The notes below the pieces were generated by a model that was given only the letters and a program-made list of their open reading frames with translations, ran no database searches and was not told the DNA's origin. Positions 58,540 through 64,000 of a DNA stretch of 64,000 nt are shown here, in pieces. Each line of letters opens with the position of its first letter. Positions within the stretch are counted from its first letter, which is position 1. The translations under genes and the position numbers were made by a program. Origin of the DNA: Phoronis australis (Eukaryota > Phoronida > Phoronidae); assembly GCA_002633005.1 (NCBI GenBank), contig NMRA01000599.1, positions 121,644-185,643 of the forward strand, given 5' to 3'.

Positions 58540-61088
58540 ATTCTATTTTACTTTTGGATAAAGTGAAAAGCAACCCTTCAGCAATAACCTGAGAGAATTG
58601 AACTTAATCCAGCACTTGATATGTCTGATTATGGACTCCGTTGCACTGGGAAATTACAATTGTGTTTAACAATTTTGTTTCTTTGTATGTATGTGCTGTT
58701 CAGTTTGCCATTTTGTTTTTAAATACACTGATAATTGTTTATTCTCGAATTTTGTGCATAGCAGATTCTTATCCAGCTACCTAAAATTGAAAACATACTT
58801 TTCCTGCATGTGGAACTTTTGTGTATAAACCAGTTAACACAAATTTAAACTTAAAATTGTTCAAAGGCCCTCAAATAATTACACACACAAACAAATCAAA
58901 TGCAAACAAAGGGAATACTTCATTTTGATCGCTGCACATTTGTATAGGTCAACAGGAAAATGACAATTCGCAAGCGTATTCGATAATCATTTCAGCTTTA
59001 TAAAGAATAAGTACAACTGCACAGTAGAAAACTGAAGAGATATTGTGGTTTCAATAATTAGTGACAAACTTGCCTGTTGATGAAAAATTTATTCGATCAT
59101 CAAAGCGTAACAATAAGCCAATCGATGCAGTCACTGAATGTGATTTCCCCATAATGTGTATCAAATTGAAAAGTTTTTGCCATTAGTGTAAAGCCTTTCT
59201 TCTGAAAGGAAAAATTAATGTCAGTCAGTGAGAAAGGACAGGTATTTATACCAGATCTTTTTGGTTTTCATTTCACTGGGATCTAGTTTCAATGGCCTAT
59301 AGATGCGCTTGTAAAAAAAATTCAGTTTCGGCTCGTGGCTTTCCTTTACGTAACCTCATTCAGCCTCAATAACATCCACAATTAGATCCTTGAAGGTACA
59401 AATAACAGCATATCACTTGACTCGTTTTGTGCCCAAAATCAGACCCTGAACTAGGCCAGAGTGTCACTACGTCTTCTTTAGCTTCAGTCCCTAATGTTTC
59501 TTCCATTTAAAGAAGTAAGCTATTGTCTACACATGACTCATTGCCTATGAAAGGGCATCCTCACCAACGAGGCTGACTTGTGTAGCAGTCAGATGCAGTT
59601 CCTCTTCATATGGTAACTTAGTACTGCGATTCACATTTCTCCAGGGTCACTGACTTATACACTGTGCCATGCAGCACTGTTGATGTGTGGAAATGCTGTT
59701 GGAATAAAAATGAGTAACAAAGCTTGTCTATGTTGCCGCTTGAAGTGGCCTTAAAATGTCACTGAGCCTGGAACAAATATTGAAATATGAATAATTAAGT
59801 ACTCCAGGTTGGGTAAAAATGCTACCCCTGTTTTTCAAAGATAGATGGTGACTGCTCTACAATTTCACACATAGTTAAATAATTACTATATTCAGAAAGC
59901 AAGGGTGTATATAATAAGTGTTGTATAAAACTGCGTCTTTATTTTTCATTCGTAGCCATAACAATTCTTTAAACGAATCACTTGTCTGCAAAATATGCAA
60001 GCTTTTGACACAACTTCAAACCTTTGTGACCCATTTTCAAGCATTTTCATTTTTGATACTTTCAGCAATTTTAAACTCCGATTACAGATTCATGGGTCTG
60101 TCAAGCATACGTCTAGTCTAAGGCTGAGGAACCGTTTCTCAAACTTTTTATTTTTCTTCTAATAACAGATATGAAGACTTGGATCATTTAAAAATGATGG
60201 ATAATCTTTCTGTTGTTTAAGAGTAATTACAAATCGTAAGGCACCATCACAAATGCAATTTTCACAAAAATGGCAGTCATTTGAATTTATAAACCACATG
60301 AGTTAAGACTATTCAGTACTGAGAATTCAGAAAATGTAATATATTTTGATGGGTTTACATTTGAAAGCAAAATATAGTTTCATGAATAAAAACTTGAAGG
60401 AACTTCATGAAGGTTAAGAATTAGCGCACCATGCTCTTTCCCCCGGACATGTATTACCTGTAATTTCCACACATTCAGTTGCACCACATTTTACAACCCC
60501 CAACCCTCTATGCCAATCCCCCGCTAAGGATCTGAACAAGTAAATTAACAAAACAACTTACATACCTTTCTTTAAAAATAGCTGTTCCTTTTCAAACGCT
60601 CTGTTCGTTGTCTCCGATACAGAAAGCGGGCTTTGACAACAGATCTGCACTGGATGGGAAGATCTTGCTGGTAGTTGCAGTCAAATGTTTAAAACCAATT
60701 GTTGTCCATTCAGGGATGGTGCAGAAGCGATGCATATCTCCTCTGCACGGTACAATCCCTCAAACCTAAAAACCAAAGGTCACGTGAAAACAGACATGAT
60801 AGATTTCCATTTCAACGTGTAATAGATTTCCGTAAGACATATGATAGGGAGTAAACAAATAGTCTATAATGCAATGGATATTTGTCACGTACCCTTGCCA
60901 TTGGGCTTGGATTGTAATCTTAACTCACTAAACAATATCGAGTTGACAGCATAGATATTCAACATTGATTGATGTAATTGTCACGGATGAACCTGTTAGA
61001 AATCATTCCAAACAATAATACTGCTTTGATGTACGAAAAGATCAAGTCAAGTATCGTAACATATATCACAACTGCACAAGAAAAAAAG
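58540..61088. other. Intergenic, no gene recognised
   Basis: AT-rich sequence without recognisable coding or repeat structure. Open minus-strand frames near 60600-60770 next to a TTTTTAG acceptor-like site were considered but not supported. Confidence 0.45.
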
Positions 61089-61353
61089 ATAGGGGAATGC
61101 AACCTTTTTTCATGTCAATTTGAGCAAAAATAAGGTTCATTGATTATCCCAGACATATTTTTCACTTCATTACAGCTTTTCGCAATTTAATTAATTATTC
61201 GTCCTCTACTCCGGAAGTGACGTTTTTGGAGGCAAGAATTTCGCGCCAATTTCTTTTCATATAGTTTGACTGTGAGAGCTGTCGAGTCAGTCATTGTTCT
61301 AACTCGGTTGTGATAAGTTTGGTAGTTGTTTGCTTTTGTTTACGAGTCAGTCA

Positions 61354-61396
61354 ACATGCCACACTGTTGCTGCCTACCGGGATGTCTTCATTATCG
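61354..61396 (+). pseudogene. THAP-like zinc-finger start in the left arm
   Basis: ATG at 61354 gives MPHCCCLPGCLHYRP, fitting the first Cys pair of a THAP finger (M-P-x-x-C-x2-x2-C). Identity with the inverted right arm ends in this codon region, and the rest of the finger is replaced by unrelated bases before the internal coding segment. Truncated and not functional. Confidence 0.5.
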
Positions 61397-61425
61397 CCCA
61401 AGAGCCTGTAAGCAGCCCTGCTGCG

Positions 61426-61731
61426 GTGTTAAGTACTGGGAGTGAATACAGGCCCAGTTAGACACCGAGTAAAGAAGACAGTACGTCGTCTAACGAACAG
61501 ATCGGTGAACCAAACTTTGATAAGTTTATTGTGGACTTGTCTAAAGTATTGCAGCTATTTAGAAGGTGCCAGGTGTGTGGCGAGGGAGTTACATGGCGGG
61601 ATGTAAGCAGTTTGTGTGCTCAGGTCACCATCCATTGGGAGTGTGTCGCGGGACACTCGGGCAAGTGGAACAGTTTGTCCTCTGTCCGTGAGACGATAAT
61701 GAATACATCCCGGTACGCAGCAACATTGTAG
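61426..61731 (+). pseudogene. Transposon zinc-binding domain, CQVCG type (member 3)
   Basis: The frame reads VLSTGSEYRPS, a stop, TPSKEDSTSSNEQIGEP, then DLSKVLQLFRRCQVCGEGVT and VTIHWECVAGHSGKW, running into the right arm and ending at TAG 61729-61731. It aligns along its length with the minus-strand frame at 55304-55614. Agreement is strongest at the Cys, Trp, Gly and His positions of the probable zinc module. One in-frame stop breaks it, and the right end is fused to the inverted 5' arm, an internal rearrangement shared by both copies. Confidence 0.55.
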
Positions 61732-62004
61732 CATGTTGACTGACTCGTAAGCAAAGCAAACGACGACCGAACTTATCACAACCGAAGTAGAGCAATGACT
61801 GACTCGGCAGCTCTCACAACTCGGTCTATATGAAAAGAAATTGGCGCGAAATTTTTGCCTCCCAAAACGTCACTTCCTGAGTAGAGGATAAGGAATTGTT
61901 TAAATTACAAAAAGCCGTAAATAACTGGAAAATATGTCTGGGATAATCAACGAATCTTATTTTTGCTAAAAATGAAATGAAAATAGGTTGCCTTCGCCTT
62001 TAAC

Positions 62005-63140
62005 GCAACTGGCGACTGCCGCGAAGTCGACATCGGCGAGTATTTCAGTTAACAAGCATCAGTAGAATAAACATGGAATAATCGTTAAAATAATCACAAA
62101 CCTTACCTTTTTATAAGGTCGTGATTACTTCCTCTCATAGAAGCACCCTTTTCACGTAATCTGAGATTCAGTAAACACGGCTGCAAGCCCTTTCACAATG
62201 TAATTAAAGAGCTCGCAAAATCGAGTCTGCTTATCTATCACCACCAGCACACGTGCGCCCTCTAGTTAATGTAAATTTTCCGAATAGCCCCATTGTTATG
62301 CCATTTAGCAACGCAACCATTTCTCTTTTGAAGCAGAATTTATTAGTAGAATTAGTTATAAGACACTTACAACTGCCAATAGGTGCAAGCTTTTGGCGCA
62401 TTTAGCATGGTCGCGTTTATAAATAAGCCAAGTGTTAATGACGAATATTACTGAGCAGCCCTCGCTTGCCATTTAAGTTTAAATTCAGCGTTCAACCTGT
62501 GTAGTTATGATTTAATTTATGGAGATGCGATGTCTTAATGTTATCTCATTATCTTGTTCATAGTTCTCTTTGGAAGACCAAGGGTGAGTAAAAACTGTAG
62601 ACCATTTGTTACAAGTCTTGTCACATTGCGAATGCCGGGGATACTTGATGATATTTTTGCAGAGTGTCCCGCTGGGAAATTTTAGAGTGTCAACACAATG
62701 ACATCTAACCCTCGAAATTGAAAGGAGTCCATTTGTTGGGAGCTTCCGTGAACAAGAGCGACGTAAAGCGTTGTTATGCACGATGCATTGCAAACGATAT
62801 GTCCCTTGGTGTGCTTATCAGCGTCGCGTAAGGCAACTTGAAGAACTTGACCACAATGGTTATCCCCAATAGTCATGATTGACAAAATTGTTGGTACACT
62901 ACTTTTCAAACTAACGTCAAATCAACAAGCGAACAACTCTGAATTACATTAACGTCAGTGCAGTTACCGAAGTCGTTGAATGAATGCCAACCTTGAGCAA
63001 AAGCCAAAATTAACTGTGCATTACAGTTTCAAACTTACTTGTTCGAAAGTCAATAGCACACTCGTTAATAAGCTTTCATGAGATCGACCATTTCTGCGCA
63101 ATAGTGCTCTTTGAATAAGCGCATTTTAATGCGCAGACAG
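62005..63140. other. Intergenic, no gene recognised
   Basis: Open minus-strand frames at 62512-62909 have no recognisable motifs. Nothing else is seen. Confidence 0.4.
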
Positions 63141-63149
63141 CACCGTCCT

Positions 63150-63216
63150 TAAATGCTGAGTCGGACCCTTGCCTGTCTGAGGCTTTGACTCAGTTGTCCA
63201 CTGAGCCATCGGGACC
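63150..63216 (-). ncRNA. tRNA-like SINE head with A and B boxes
   Basis: On the minus strand GGTCCCGA is followed by TGGCTCAGTGG (63208-63198), an exact tRNA A box. After 30 nt comes GGTCCGACTCA (63167-63157), close to the B box GGTTCGANTCC. The spacing suits an internal RNA polymerase III promoter. The 3' end does not pair with the 5' end and there is no proper T stem, so it is not a working tRNA. A tRNA-derived SINE is the better reading. The SINE body and tail are not defined. Confidence 0.4.
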
Positions 63217-63219
63217 ACT

Positions 63220-64000
63220 GGCCGATCGATCATAGAAATCGGGTCAAAATAAGCACTGAACTTAATTGTGGGTATGGTTAGCTTGAGGTCCCAGATTGGA
63301 GACCGGTAGGGACAGAAATCTTCAGGCTTATGTTCATTAGGTCACGTGATGTGGCCAACAGGTGACGTGCAGACCATGAAACTAAAATTGTTTGTAAACA
63401 AGCGACTTTTGTATACGACAATCGCACAATCTAAACAATGTTCCCGATGTCGAATACGAGTAAAATCGCTCGTGTTCTATTTCTGAAAAACATTTGTACA
63501 ACGTTTTATCTCGAAAACTCCGATTAGCCTCATGCGACAAATCGAAGTGTGTTGACTACTAATAATATAGGTGCCTCCAGACTCGGTCATGCGCAAATAA
63601 CAGAACTCCAAGTGGCGGAACACCAGAAAAGGGAGTTTTTGACAAAGAGCTTTACACACTATTCATTGTATGAATTTTTCAAAGCAAGCTATAAACACCC
63701 CCGTTAAGCATGGAATTTTTACATTTATTTTGTCTTCAAAATCATTACACGAACGAGACGCAATATATTTCATACACATGGGGAATCCAAACTTTCTTTT
63801 GATTCCCGCCAACGCTTAGCTTCATCAATGTATACATCGATTTACTTAGCGCAGACTTCCTGTGTTTCAAGAATTTGCATAATGGGAGCTTATCTGGGCG
63901 ATGTTGAGCAAGCCGTTGACGTACTTACCGTATACACTACATTTTGACTTATTTAATTGGGTCACGCTAACGATGATTGTTTGCTCCTCTGTTTGCAAAC
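63220..64000. other. Intergenic, no gene recognised
   Basis: No coding, RNA or repeat signal was recognised to the end of the window. Confidence 0.45.

Larger units (their letters stand above)
61091..62000. mobile_element. THAP-family foldback transposon, Kolobok-like (family member 3)
   Basis: The left arm 61091-61396 and right arm 61694-62000 are inverted copies. They begin AGGGGAATGCAACC (left) and, on the complement of the right end, AGGCGAAGGCAACC. They share TTGATTATCCCAGACATA, CTCCGGAAGTGACG or its variant, CGCGCCAATTTCTTTTCATA, GTTGTGATAAGTT and CGAGTCAGTCAACATG, ending CATTATCG. TTAA (62001-62004) follows the right end. On the left the four bases are AGAT, so the site duplication is not intact. 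Each arm includes a THAP-like start (MPHCCCLPGCLHYR on the left, MLQCCCVPGCIHYR on the right in reverse). The middle 300 bp encodes the CQVCG domain. Confidence 0.75.

Noticed and set aside
60590-60775. Minus-strand exon after a TTTTTAG acceptor, ending near GTATGTAAG
   Set aside because: The frames that agree with the acceptor and with the donor are not the same, and each candidate frame contains a stop.
62512-62909. Overlapping minus-strand open frames of 75-93 codons
   Set aside because: No motif, no splice context, and the two frames overlap in part; treated as chance.

Overview
The window is nuclear DNA from an animal, most likely a marine invertebrate. An anthozoan cnidarian (coral or anemone) is my best guess from the overall look: AT-rich DNA, GT-AG introns, a glycine-transporter-like SLC6 gene, and many THAP-type, Tc1-type and non-LTR remnants. 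The species is an inference. There are no operons or ribosome binding sites, and I found no intact tRNA, no rRNA and no CRISPR array. Almost every short open frame in the window is chance or transposon debris.

The one clear host gene is a four-coding-exon SLC6 (sodium/chloride neurotransmitter symporter) gene on the + strand at 14014-21167. Its exons join in frame through three GT-AG introns to give a 789-residue protein. It has the TM1 signature, the EL2 cysteine pair with several N-glycosylation sequons, the chloride-site residues and a glycine-transporter-type C-terminal motif. It also carries an unusual glutamate in the TM6 substrate pocket. A likely 5' UTR splice acceptor and a five-codon upstream ORF lie directly before the start. 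A second, weaker gene candidate is the 3' end of a two-exon gene at about 57584-58537, whose product I do not recognise.

The rest is intergenic or intronic DNA with mobile-element remains. These are three members of a THAP-encoding inverted-repeat transposon family (2.9-3.5 kb, 55.1-55.6 kb, 61.1-62.0 kb; the last two have Kolobok-like TTAA-AGG ends), two non-LTR retrotransposon 3' fragments (26.4-27.25 kb on the minus strand, 29.4-30.15 kb on the plus strand), a Tc1-like transposase remnant present twice because of an assembly duplication, a foldback element at 41.4-42.1 kb, a terminal-inverted-repeat element at 30.4-31.0 kb, a tRNA-like SINE head at 63.15-63.22 kb, and a possible tyrosine-recombinase (Crypton-like) fragment at 7.6-7.9 kb.

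The assembly itself is a major feature. Four single-N joins occur at 19710, 28244, 31957 and 47826. Three are flanked by direct repeats of the joined ends (about 304 bp, 20 bp and 6-7.7 kb), and the fourth sits in a poly-G run. The simplest reading is overlapping contigs joined without being merged. At 47826 the two overlapping copies (40150-47825 and 47827-53868) look like two haplotypes. They diverge clearly in the left part, including a 1.66 kb presence/absence difference next to a foldback hairpin, and are nearly identical in the right part.
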